A DNA stretch of 40,315 nt, taken from positions 1 through 40,315 of the forward strand of contig JACQWC010000192.1 in the NCBI GenBank assembly GCA_016209635.1. The letters are read 5' to 3'. The notes beneath the pieces are model-generated. The model did no database searches, had not been told where the DNA came from, and saw only the letters and a program-made list of their open reading frames with translations. Made by a program: the position numbers and the translations under genes. Positions 16,020 through 21,958 of the stretch are shown in pieces (the stretch's first letter is position 1; every line of letters begins with the position of its first letter). Source of the DNA: Candidatus Rokuibacteriota bacterium (lineage in GTDB: Bacteria > Methylomirabilota > Methylomirabilia > Rokubacteriales > CSP1-6).

Positions 16020-16090
16020 GCGCGGGTGGGAGTCGAACCCATTGATCTCTGGCTTATGAGGCCAGGGAGCCGCCGTTGCTCCATCCGCGC
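16020..16090 (-). tRNA. tRNA with anticodon CAU (Met or Ile2 type), slightly non-canonical
   Basis: The minus strand folds into a cloverleaf. The acceptor stem is GCGCGG/CCGCGC and the D-arm GAGC/GCTC. The anticodon arm is CTGGC-CTCATAA-GCCAG with CAT at 16055-16057. The T-arm is TGGG-TTCGACT-CCCA. A7 is unpaired and the T-stem has four good pairs, so it departs from the ideal model. ACCA follows the discriminator region, which may be a remnant CCA. It lies inside the prophage early operon, so it is phage-borne. Confidence 0.75.
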
Positions 16091-16198
16091 GTCGTCCTGC
16101 AAGGCTCGGCGCGGCCCGGGCCGTCTCGTCCCGGCGGTCGCAAGCGTTCCAGAATCGACCGTCGCCGACCGCGGGCCTACGCCGAACGGACTAGGCAT

Positions 16199-16432
16199 TC
16201 AGCGACTCCGCGCCTGGCAGTCGTGGGGGACGACGCCGAGATAGACCGTCGTCGGCGCCCCCGGCCGCTGGACGATCGTGCAGGCCGTGAGCCCGAGCAG
16301 CAGCGTGGCCACGAGCGCCGGTGCTGATGCACCGAGAGCACCCAGAGCGGTTCGGCGCAGAGCGGGCAGGCGGCGGGTGTCGTCTCGTCGTCCATGGGGG
16401 GCTCTCCTGCGCGTCATCGTGTCGAGGGTCAT
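16199..16432 (-). CDS. Small lipoprotein-like protein
   Basis: 77 residues. The ATG overlaps the stop of the CII-like gene (ATGA at 16429-16432). After an unusually long basic N-terminus (about 35 residues, many Arg) comes a hydrophobic stretch ALVATLLLGLTAC with a lipobox LTAC, then a short tail TIVQRPGAPTTVYLGVVPH. A different frame (16177-16395), starting behind a GGAGAG site and containing CPLC, overlaps it; which of the two is used cannot be settled by eye. If real it is an outer- or inner-membrane lipoprotein of unknown role. Confidence 0.5.
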   Translation of the reverse strand: MTLDTMTRRRAPHGRRDDTRRLPALRRTALGALGASAPALVATLLLGLTACTIVQRPGAPTTVYLGVVPHDCQARSR

Positions 16433-16959
16433 CGCGCCCCTGCCCGGGCGAGCGGCTTCCGCTCAGCCGCCGGCGCGCGCGCCAGCGCGTGGCGGAGCGT
16501 CTCGGCTTCGCGCTCGAGCTCCGCGAGCTCCTGGTCGATCGCTGAAATCTCGACCGCCGTAATCCGGCCATCGGCGAACATCTGGGCGGCGCATCGCTGC
16601 ACGTCGGCGAACTCCCGCGTGACGGCCGCGACCTGGCCGAGCAGCGCCGGGCCCGTGCGCGCCGGTGCCGGTCGGCGGACCACGAGGCAGCCGACCTGGC
16701 CGGCGAGGACCTCGAGGACGTCGAGGCGGCCGGTGGCGAGGGTCAGCGGGGCGATGATCTTGGCGGGTGGGTCGCGGTGCTCGTCGGAGGCGTTCTCCGG
16801 CCCCGTCGCGTACCGGTACAGCGCCTTCAGCGGCAGGCCTATTTCGGCCGCCAACTCGGTCACCCGCCGGCTGTGGATGACCCGGGCGAACGCCTCCTCG
16901 AGCGTCCGCGGCACGCTAGAATCAGCAGCATCCCACCCCGATGCGTAGAGGCCGACCAT
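16429..16959 (-). CDS. Phage regulatory protein, CII/YmfL-like
   Basis: 176 residues from the ATG at 16959 (the frame stays open 14 codons further upstream, into the divergent gene). Residues about 20-60 resemble the HTH of phage CII-type regulators: ARVIHSRRVTELAAEIGLPLKALYRYATG. A less regular middle segment follows, then a long charged C-terminal helix (ISAIDQELAELEREAETLRHAL) likely to drive oligomerisation. It heads the early operon leading down to recT and int, which fits a transcriptional activator of lysogenic or early functions. The family call rests on remembered pattern only. Confidence 0.55.
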   Translation of the reverse strand: MVGLYASGWDAADSSVPRTLEEAFARVIHSRRVTELAAEIGLPLKALYRYATGPENASDEHRDPPAKIIAPLTLATGRLDVLEVLAGQVGCLVVRRPAPARTGPALLGQVAAVTREFADVQRCAAQMFADGRITAVEISAIDQELAELEREAETLRHALARAPAAERKPLARAGAR

Positions 16960-17248
16960 GCCGTTGACACCGGAAGAAAGCGCCTTCATCGTGCGCCTCA
17001 TCCAGTCCGGCCAGTTCTTCGTCTTCTCGGAGCTTTACGCGACGACTCGCGGGATCCTGTCGGTCGTCGCCGAACGGCTGGCCCTTCAGCCCGAGCACCT
17101 TGAGACGGACGTGAAGGCATGGGTCGTCCGCCATCGGGAGCGGTTGCTTGCCGAAGCGCGCGACCGGTGGCGCGAGATCCTGCCGCTTTCCGATCTGCCC
17201 GGAGGACCGCCCGGCGGACCAAGCGATAGACCGAGTCCGGGAGAGTAA
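16958..17248 (+). CDS. 96-residue phage protein divergent from the CII-like gene
   Basis: The ATG at 16958 shares bases with the ATG of the opposite-strand gene (CATG at 16957-16960); AGAGG lies 8 bases upstream. The sequence is amphipathic and helical (ESAFIVRLIQSGQFFVFSELY, ETDVKAWVVRHRERLLAEAR) with a proline-rich end. No family recognised. The stop codon sits in the loop of a perfect hairpin. Confidence 0.55.
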   Translation: MPLTPEESAFIVRLIQSGQFFVFSELYATTRGILSVVAERLALQPEHLETDVKAWVVRHRERLLAEARDRWREILPLSDLPGGPPGGPSDRPSPGE

Positions 17249-17259
17249 GAAGCTCCCGG
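17237..17259 (+). terminator. Hairpin around the stop of the 96-residue gene
   Basis: CCGGGAG (17237-17243) and CTCCCGG (17253-17259) form a perfect 7-bp stem with a 9-base loop containing the stop codon. There is no U-run, so intrinsic termination is only possible, not certain. Confidence 0.4.
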
Positions 17260-17268
17260 AGGGCAATC

Positions 17269-17305
17269 GGGTCGGGACCGGGCTCGGGCAGGGAGCCGGG
17301 GCGGG
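17269..17305 (+). other. G-rich tract with quadruplex-forming pattern
   Basis: Six runs of at least three G separated by 2-4 bases, plus another run at 17303-17305, in the gap after the 96-residue gene. The pattern fits a G-quadruplex on the plus strand. The stretch 17260-17375 holds no supported gene. Confidence 0.4.
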
Positions 17306-17375
17306 TCATTCCCCTACCCCATCTGGGAGGGCCGGGCCAGGATGGATCCCGTGCGGATTGAGCGCTTGGAGGGGA

Positions 17376-17630
17376 TCACGCTGACCGCCTCCGGTCAGCC
17401 CGCCAGCGCCGCACCCGCTCTCGGGCTCTCAGACGCGCCTGTACGGGTCGCTGGACGCCCTCTGAGGCGCCCTGTAACGCGGGCCGGCTATCAGGCGGAG
17501 GCGTTCCAGCGATCGCCTTGCCGCCCGCCAGGAGGCTCCGAGAGCAGGTGTAGGCCACAGCCTCGGGGGACACAGGGTCCCGAATACCCGCCAGGACGCC
17601 ACAGGAGCGGCAGCGGAGGGGAGCGGTCAC
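17376..17630 (-). CDS. 84-residue protein with N-terminal zinc-ribbon half
   Basis: The start is GTG at 17630, overlapping the stop of the HTH gene (GTGA). CRSC near residues 7-10 and a later YTC suggest a small zinc site, followed by an Ala/Gly/Pro-rich region and a very basic C-terminus (RARERVRRWRADRRRSA). Co-transcribed with the HTH gene. Function unknown; it could bind nucleic acid by its charge. Confidence 0.5.
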   Translation of the reverse strand: MTAPLRCRSCGVLAGIRDPVSPEAVAYTCSRSLLAGGKAIAGTPPPDSRPALQGASEGVQRPVQARLRARERVRRWRADRRRSA

Positions 17631-17881
17631 GCGGCGCCCTCGCGCTGGCGGGCCTTGGCCTCCGCCCGCTCGAGCACCCGGTCCATGCGCTTGCGGATGA
17701 TCGCGGAGGCCAGGTGCCCGCGGAGCCACCGAGAGAACAGCCCGGCGTCCTTCCGGATCCGCCGGGCCGTCTCGTTCTGCGTCCAGCCGAGGGCCTGGAA
17801 GCGGCGCTCGTACTCGGCGGTTTCCTCAGGCGTGAGGCGGCCGTTGCGACGCGTCGGACTTGCGGTTAGTGTTGCGGTCAT
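17627..17881 (-). CDS. Small HTH protein, likely one side of the phage switch
   Basis: 84 residues from the ATG at 17881. The segment LTPEETAEYERRFQALGWTQNETARRIRKDAGLFSRWLRGHL contains an HTH of the Cro/CI type (GWTQNETARRIRKDAGLFSRWL), followed by a basic helix. It faces another HTH gene across only 25 bp, the classic layout of a phage decision region. No ribosome site precedes the ATG, and a strong -35 box lies so close that the transcript would be leaderless, as for lambda cI from PRM. This makes it a candidate repressor (inference). Confidence 0.65.
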   Translation of the reverse strand: MTATLTASPTRRNGRLTPEETAEYERRFQALGWTQNETARRIRKDAGLFSRWLRGHLASAIIRKRMDRVLERAEAKARQREGAA

Positions 17882-17892
17882 CGGAGGGAAAG

Positions 17893-17919
17893 GTAGTACA
17901 CGGGAGATGTATCTGTCAA
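17893..17919 (-). promoter_or_regulatory. Promoter for the minus-strand HTH gene, probably leaderless
   Basis: Minus-strand TTGACA (17919-17914, perfect) and TACTAC (17898-17893) are separated by 15 bases. The predicted start falls only a few bases before the ATG at 17881. Overlapping half-sites TACA/TGTA (17898-17911, and TGTAT...ATACA at 17908-17932) could be operators. Confidence 0.45.
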
Positions 17920-18407
17920 GAAGGAAAATACACAGGCGGTTGACGCCCAAGATTCCGCGGGCTTACCCGGGCACGGTGCCCTATGACGAGGCGGTACGGC
18001 TGGTAGGCTCCGAGGATGCTCTGCGAGCCGGGACTACGCCCCAACGGGTCTGGAATTGGAAGAACAAGGGTGTGCCCTGGATCGCTCTCGGGCCGCTGAT
18101 CGCTGCGAAGATAGTCGCACCGTCACCTCCGAAACCGCCCTACCTCCTCAAGGGCTTCCAGGAAGTCCGCTCGTTCACGTGCCTCGTCGAAGCGCTGCTC
18201 AAGATTCAGGAACGCGCCGATGGCCCAACGTTCTCAGCGGCGTGGAAGATCATGGAGGCGACTGCTGAGGCCATCCGGCATCTCTCGGGGTGGAGCGAGG
18301 CGGATTGGGAGAAGATGTTTCGCAAGGATCATTGGGCGAAACTGACGAAGCGCCGGGAGGCCGAGGTGATCGGCGCGGCGCTCAGACAGGAGGAGTTGCC
18401 GCTATGA
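17907..18407 (+). CDS. YdaS/Cro-like HTH protein
   Basis: 166 residues from ATG 17907 (preceded by CGGGAG); a later TTG at 17939 is possible. Residues about 25-65 have the Cro/YdaS look: EAVRLVGSEDALRAGTTPQRVWNWKNKGVPWIALGPL, with the typical Q-x-V-x-x-W-K-x-x-G-V-P signature. The remaining 100 residues are helical, with several Trp and Lys. It is the rightward gene of the divergent pair. Its stop overlaps the next ATG (ATGA, 18404-18407). A role as antirepressor or Cro is likely from context. Confidence 0.65.
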   Translation: MYLSRRKIHRRLTPKIPRAYPGTVPYDEAVRLVGSEDALRAGTTPQRVWNWKNKGVPWIALGPLIAAKIVAPSPPKPPYLLKGFQEVRSFTCLVEALLKIQERADGPTFSAAWKIMEATAEAIRHLSGWSEADWEKMFRKDHWAKLTKRREAEVIGAALRQEELPL

Positions 18408-18568
18408 GTCGAGGCCGGACGAGTGCCTGGAATGTCGTCATCGTTCCGAAACTCGGAGAGCTCGTCGCAGTGGATGTGCTCATGGGCGCCCTGCATGCCG
18501 CCCAGATGAACAACGGCCGCTACTTCGCATTGCTGGCAGAGGCGTCCCAACCACAGTGGTCCGAGTAG
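18404..18568 (+). CDS. 54-residue phage protein
   Basis: ATG overlaps the preceding stop and has AGGAGG upstream. Sequence has a compact alpha/beta look (NVVIVPKLGELVAVDVLMGALHAAQMNNGRYFALLAEA). No family recognised. It is the last rightward gene before the convergent lysis block. Confidence 0.55.
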   Translation: MSRGRTSAWNVVIVPKLGELVAVDVLMGALHAAQMNNGRYFALLAEASQPQWSE

Positions 18569-18665
18569 TTTCTTACTTTCCCACCACCGCGCGCAGTCGG
18601 TTCTCCAGCTTCTCCACCTACCCCTCCCCCCTCCCAGAGCACGTCCCGCCTGGCCCGGCGTCATC

Positions 18666-18719
18666 GCTGGCGCCTGTCTGATTCTCGCCATCCGGCGGCC
18701 GATCTCAGAAGGCGCCAGC
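18666..18719. terminator. Inverted repeat between convergent operons
   Basis: GCTGGCGCC (18666-18674) and GGCGCCAGC (18711-18719) form a perfect 9-bp dyad with a 36-base loop. It spans the end of the minus-strand late operon and lies after the rightward HTH operon. No U-run is present. 18569-18665 is pyrimidine-rich and holds no gene. Confidence 0.35.
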
Positions 18720-19163
18720 GAGCAGCCCGAGCAGGAGCCCGAGGGGCCCGAATAGCGAGCTCCAGAATGCGCGACGTTCAAGCGATTCTATGCGTCCCTG
18801 GGCTCGCTCAAGCGCTTTTTCACTCCGCTCGATCGCCTGCTCCGCCCGTTCGAGCGCCTTCGTCACGCGGGCGTCGTCCTCCTGGCGCCGCTTCTCCCGG
18901 TCCTCGGCGATTGCCTGCGCGATCTCGCGCGCGCGCGCTTCAGCCTTGAGTGCCGTGATCTGCTCCTGGAGCTCGCGGATCTCCTGATCCTTGGCGGCGA
19001 TCTCGGCCGCCATGGTTTCGATCACGGCCGCGCGCGAGCGGGCGTCCCGGATCTCCTCGGTGGCTCGGATCGCGTCCGCCTCGGAGAGGATGACCGTGCC
19101 GCTCTGCCCTTCGGCCGAGCTCGCCAGGAGCAGGAGCAGTCCGGCGGCGAGCAGCGGCCTCAC
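18705..19163 (-). CDS. Secreted coiled-coil protein with C-terminal membrane span (spanin-like)
   Basis: 152 residues from GTG 19163, which overlaps the upstream stop (GTGA). It has an N-terminal signal sequence (LLAAGLLLLLASSAEG), an almost continuous charged coiled coil (about 35-128, rich in Glu/Arg/Ala), and a terminal hydrophobic segment FWSSLFGPLGLLLGLLAGAF. Unimolecular spanins have an N-terminal lipobox and a C-terminal span; here the N-terminus looks like an ordinary signal peptide without a lipobox cysteine. It follows an Rz-like gene, so a role in the last step of lysis is likely, but the two-gene arrangement is unusual. Confidence 0.6.
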   Translation of the reverse strand: MRPLLAAGLLLLLASSAEGQSGTVILSEADAIRATEEIRDARSRAAVIETMAAEIAAKDQEIRELQEQITALKAEARAREIAQAIAEDREKRRQEDDARVTKALERAEQAIERSEKALERAQGRIESLERRAFWSSLFGPLGLLLGLLAGAF

Positions 19164-19588
19164 GGGCTCGCCTCTGCGGCGTAGCCGAGGGCCCGGAGTG
19201 CCGCGGCGGCCTCCACGGCCGTCCTGGGCGCCGCCTGAGCCCGCCTGGCCGCCTCCAGCGCGGTGACCCGATCCCGGAGCTGACTCGCCTCCACGGCCCA
19301 TCGCTGTGCCCGCCCCTCGGCCTCCACGGCGCGCGCCTTGGCCTGGATCGCCTCCTGGGTGAGCACCCCGATCCGCTTGCTCATCTCGAGGATCGCGCCC
19401 TGCGAGGTCGCCAGCTGCTCTTTCGTGTCGCGGATCTCCTGGAGGGTCGCCTGGTCCTCCTGACGAACGGCCGCGATCCCCGTCCACCAGCCGGCCACGC
19501 GGCCCCAGAGCTTGCCGCCAAGCAGCACAGCCACGACGACGGCGAGGACGATGAGCCCGAGCCGCCAGTGGCCGAGGAGCCAGGTCAC
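19160..19588 (-). CDS. Rz-like inner-membrane spanin
   Basis: 142 residues from GTG 19588, overlapping the preceding stop (GTGA). One N-terminal membrane helix (about 11-25, GLIVLAVVVAVLLGG) precedes a periplasmic coiled coil rich in Glu, Gln and Ala (about 45-125). This is the plan and nearly the size of the lambda Rz i-spanin. I-spanins pair with an outer-membrane lipoprotein to fuse the two membranes. A lipoprotein is encoded about 1.5 kb upstream in the same lysis block and could be the partner, in place of the usual embedded Rz1. Confidence 0.65.
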   Translation of the reverse strand: MTWLLGHWRLGLIVLAVVVAVLLGGKLWGRVAGWWTGIAAVRQEDQATLQEIRDTKEQLATSQGAILEMSKRIGVLTQEAIQAKARAVEAEGRAQRWAVEASQLRDRVTALEAARRAQAAPRTAVEAAAALRALGYAAEASP

Positions 19589-19713
19589 TTCGCCCAGCCG
19601 AGCTTGCGCGCGGCCCACATGAAGCCGTCACCGAGCCACTCGAAGAGCCGCTGACGGTTCTGGATGACGATGACCGCGACGAGCGCGAGTTCGAAGACCG
19701 TGCGGACACTCAT
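19585..19713 (-). CDS. 42-residue single-span membrane peptide
   Basis: ATG overlaps the upstream stop (ATGA, 19710-19713) and the stop overlaps the Rz-like GTG. A hydrophobic segment FELALVAVIVI at residues 7-17 is followed by a basic amphipathic tail ending RKLGWAK. It could be a pinholin-like or holin-regulating peptide. Confidence 0.55.
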   Translation of the reverse strand: MSVRTVFELALVAVIVIQNRQRLFEWLGDGFMWAARKLGWAK

Positions 19714-20024
19714 GGGGTCCCTCCGTTGCCCTCCGGCCTGGCCGCGCGCGGGTCCTCTCGGAACACCCCGAACCGCCAGAGGAGCGCCACGAGGATGTAG
19801 TTGCCGAACCCGCCCAGCACGAACCCGGCGCAGAGGTAGACGAGGCGGTCCAGGCCGGTCGGGAGCGCGACGCCGAGCGCGCCGGCCAGGGCCGGAAGGA
19901 CGACGGCGAGCGCGCCGCCAGTGAGGATGTCGAGCGCGCTCCGACGACTCCACGTGCGTTGCTGGCCAAGGACGGCCCGCAGGAGCGCGCCAGCCATGCC
20001 ACCAAGGAGGAGCCAGAGACTCAC
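19710..20024 (-). CDS. Holin-like membrane protein
   Basis: 104 residues from GTG 20024 (GTGA overlap with the preceding gene). Three or four hydrophobic segments are visible (SLWLLLGGMAGALLRAVLG, LTGGALAVVLPALAGALGVAL, LVYLCAGFVLGGFGNYILVALLW), then a charged tail. Size, membrane plan and position between the amidase and the spanin-like genes fit a phage holin. Two other candidate membrane proteins lie upstream, so the assignment is tentative. Confidence 0.6.
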   Translation of the reverse strand: MSLWLLLGGMAGALLRAVLGQQRTWSRRSALDILTGGALAVVLPALAGALGVALPTGLDRLVYLCAGFVLGGFGNYILVALLWRFGVFREDPRAARPEGNGGTP

Positions 20025-20251
20025 CGCGTGCCCCGCCTGAGCACCGCCGCCATCAGGGCGCAATCGACCCCCTCAGCCTCTCCGACGGAGAGCGGATGCC
20101 CGTCCGGGACGTCGGCATCGGCCGTGCCTTTGAGAGACGGCGCATGCTGCCAGCACCAGCGCACGATCAGGATCTCCGTGATCGGATCAGCCTCGGGTTC
20201 GCAACGTGGACACCATTGGCGGCCGAGAGATTCGGTATCGCTGAGACTCAT
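20021..20251 (-). CDS. 76-residue cysteine-containing phage protein
   Basis: ATG at 20251 overlaps the preceding stop. The N-terminal half has WCPRCEPEADPITEILIVRWCWQH, a CxxC followed by C and H, likely a metal-binding fold; the rest is polar. The pattern resembles small unnamed phage proteins. Confidence 0.55.
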   Translation of the reverse strand: MSLSDTESLGRQWCPRCEPEADPITEILIVRWCWQHAPSLKGTADADVPDGHPLSVGEAEGVDCALMAAVLRRGTR

Positions 20252-20460
20252 ATCAGAACACGCGAGCGCTGCGCGATCGCCCGCACCACGTCCGGGAACG
20301 CCTTCGCCACCCAGACCTTGGCGATGATCTCGCGCTTCGGGTTGGCCGGCTCGTAGGCGATCGCGCCCGCGGCTTCGAGCTCGCGCCAGGCCGGATCGCG
20401 GGCGTCGAGGTAGGCGTTGGGCTCGACCGCGACGAACAGATCCGGGGACCGGAGACTCAT
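20248..20460 (-). CDS. 70-residue phage protein, unknown function
   Basis: Start at ATG 20460, which shares one base with the preceding stop (TGATG). The sequence is soluble and alpha/beta in character (WRELEAAGAIAYEPANPKREIIAKVWVAKAFPDVVRAI). No domain recognised. Confidence 0.55.
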   Translation of the reverse strand: MSLRSPDLFVAVEPNAYLDARDPAWRELEAAGAIAYEPANPKREIIAKVWVAKAFPDVVRAIAQRSRVLI

Positions 20461-20627
20461 CACGGCACCCTCGGCATGAGCGCGAGGCCCGCGAGGGCCC
20501 ACCACTCCCCGTAGGCGCGGAGGAGCCACGGCAGCGCGAGCAGGCCACTGAGCAGACCGAGCAGCGCCCGCGCCCAGAAGGGCACGCGAACCCAGCCACG
20601 CCTGAGCGCCTGTCTGAGCGATCGCAT
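20460..20627 (-). CDS. 55-residue membrane peptide
   Basis: ATG 20627 with GGAGG five bases upstream (a second ATG directly before it is too close). A basic N-terminus (MRSLRQALRRGWVRVPFWAR) leads into a hydrophobic hairpin ALLGLLSGLLALPWLL...WWALAGLAL. It is part of the lysis block; holin or antiholin is possible. Confidence 0.55.
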   Translation of the reverse strand: MRSLRQALRRGWVRVPFWARALLGLLSGLLALPWLLRAYGEWWALAGLALMPRVP

Positions 20628-20637
20628 CATCGCCTCC

Positions 20638-21027
20638 TCACAGCCTCCTCATGGCCGCGGCCTGTCCCATCCGCCGCCAGCGGCAGCGTTCGCCAGGGGT
20701 CGCGCGCACGCGCTGGCCGTCCGGCGTCAGCAGTCCCGTATCGATCCATTCTGGCGTCGCGCGGTCCGGCGCGGGGTCGACCATGAGCAGGTCCGCGCGA
20801 CTCCAGGCGACGACGACGGCCGCGCCGTCGCGTTGGTAGCGGACCAGAGTAATCGGCTCCACGCCGCCGGCGTCCGTCGGGAACGTCCCGGTGCGCGCCC
20901 CGACCACGGGCCAGGTGAAGAAGGTCGGCGAGAGACCGTCCGGGAGGCAGCGCGCAGATGGCTCGCCCCCCCCCACCGAGGCGCAGCCGGCGCTCCACAG
21001 CGCGAGCATGAGCACGAGCCCCCTCAT
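20638..21027 (-). CDS. Phage lipoprotein
   Basis: 129 residues from ATG 21027 (ATGA overlap with the preceding small gene). A short signal sequence GLVLMLALWSAGC ends in a lipobox SAGC, so Cys15 would be lipidated. The mature part (about 115 residues) has two further cysteines and a beta-rich look (PITLVRYQRDGAAVVVAWSRADLLMVDP). Possible roles are o-spanin partner of the Rz-like protein or superinfection lipoprotein. It is larger than a typical Rz1 and not embedded. Confidence 0.65.
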   Translation of the reverse strand: MRGLVLMLALWSAGCASVGGGEPSARCLPDGLSPTFFTWPVVGARTGTFPTDAGGVEPITLVRYQRDGAAVVVAWSRADLLMVDPAPDRATPEWIDTGLLTPDGQRVRATPGERCRWRRMGQAAAMRRL

Positions 21028-21137
21028 CGGTCCGACCATCCGCACGGACACCGCCACCGCCTGGTGAGCGGATCGTAGCGAGCAGTCATGGCCTCGCATC
21101 GCGGGCATTTCTGCGGATGGTCCTGGATCGCGGTCAT
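21024..21137 (-). CDS. 37-residue zinc-ribbon microprotein
   Basis: ATG overlaps the amidase stop (ATGA, 21134-21137) and the stop overlaps the lipoprotein ATG. It contains CPRCEAM and, 18 residues later, CPCGW, a minimal four-cysteine zinc ribbon. Placed between lysis genes; function unknown. Confidence 0.6.
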   Translation of the reverse strand: MTAIQDHPQKCPRCEAMTARYDPLTRRWRCPCGWSDR

Positions 21138-21628
21138 GCAAGCCTCTGAGCGACATCGAGAAGGAACGCCCGCCAAGGAAAATCGCGCCCAGGATCAATC
21201 TTCCGTCCGGGCGCCACGTGTTCGTGGCCCACGATGCGATTCAGCAGAATCCCAGGATGACGCAGGCAAAGATCCGCGCAGAGCGCAGTCACCGCCTCAA
21301 GCTGGGCCTGGGGATATGGATCGTCGTCAGTGTCATCGACGATCTCGATCCCGATCGAAAAGGTGTTGACATCCGTCCGACCCCAGAGCTCCGACTTTCC
21401 GGCATGCCAGGCTCGCGCCTCGTCGGCGACCATCCGCCAGACCGTACCGTTCCTGCCGACGACGTAGTGCGCAGACGCCTCAGAGCGCGGGCTCGCCATC
21501 CAACTAAGTGCTCCCTCGGCCGTCTTGCCCCCGGTGTCGTGGAGCACGATGCAATCCACGGCATGCCCTTGACGGCTGTTCTGGTTGGGCGAGGGATACT
21601 CGATAACCCGAGCGTCAAAGACGGTCAT
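21134..21628 (-). CDS. N-acetylmuramoyl-L-alanine amidase endolysin (Amidase_2/PGRP)
   Basis: 164 residues from ATG 21628, which has GGAAG five bases upstream; an in-frame GTG four codons earlier is possible. His30 in CIVLHDTGG and the C-terminal GHEHVAPGRKIDPG supply the zinc ligands (His, His, Asp-type) of the AmpD/T7-lysozyme fold, and VGRNGTVWRMVADEARAWHAG is the usual central block. There is no signal peptide, so a holin must let it out. The enzyme cuts the bond between muramic acid and the stem peptide. It opens the lysis block and is preceded by membrane proteins. Confidence 0.92.
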   Translation of the reverse strand: MTVFDARVIEYPSPNQNSRQGHAVDCIVLHDTGGKTAEGALSWMASPRSEASAHYVVGRNGTVWRMVADEARAWHAGKSELWGRTDVNTFSIGIEIVDDTDDDPYPQAQLEAVTALCADLCLRHPGILLNRIVGHEHVAPGRKIDPGRDFPWRAFLLDVAQRLA

Positions 21629-21670
21629 AAATGCTTCCACTGACCATAGCCGTGCATGTTCCGCACTCCA

Positions 21671-21958
21671 TCACCGCAACGCTCGCCGGAGCGCCAGGGT
21701 CGCTGCAAGCAGTGCGAGCCACATTGGGAGCGCGTGGTCAACCATCCACAGCCGGACTGCCCGATGCCCCGCCAGCTCGACAAGCGACGCCAGGACGTAC
21801 CAGCCCATCGTCGCGGCGTTCAGCGTGAAGAACCACGCAAAGCCGCGCACGAGGGCACCGTCCCGCCGCGCGGCCCGCCAGAGATCGACCGCGACGATGA
21901 AGACCAGCGTCATCTCGACCAGGCGTATCAGCAGCGTCAGCGTGCCGAGCCAGGTCAT
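21671..21958 (-). CDS. Holin-like membrane protein (three spans)
   Basis: 95 residues. ATG overlaps the preceding stop (ATGA, 21955-21958). Hydrophobic segments are LGTLTLLIRLVEMTLVFIVAVDLW, GFAWFFTLNAATMGWYVLASLVELAG and LPMWLALLAATLAL, with basic ends. Directly upstream of the endolysin gene, the most common place for a holin. Confidence 0.6.
   Translation of the reverse strand: MTWLGTLTLLIRLVEMTLVFIVAVDLWRAARRDGALVRGFAWFFTLNAATMGWYVLASLVELAGHRAVRLWMVDHALPMWLALLAATLALRRALR

Noticed and set aside
15989-16198. Extension of the short frame at 15908 to a 96-residue protein
   Set aside because: It would read through the tRNA on the same strand, and its sequence there is the tRNA arm; kept only as a possible short peptide.
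17312-17379. 21-codon frame following the 84-residue gene by a GTGA overlap
   Set aside because: Too short and without protein-like composition; the overlap alone occurs by chance often in GC-rich DNA.
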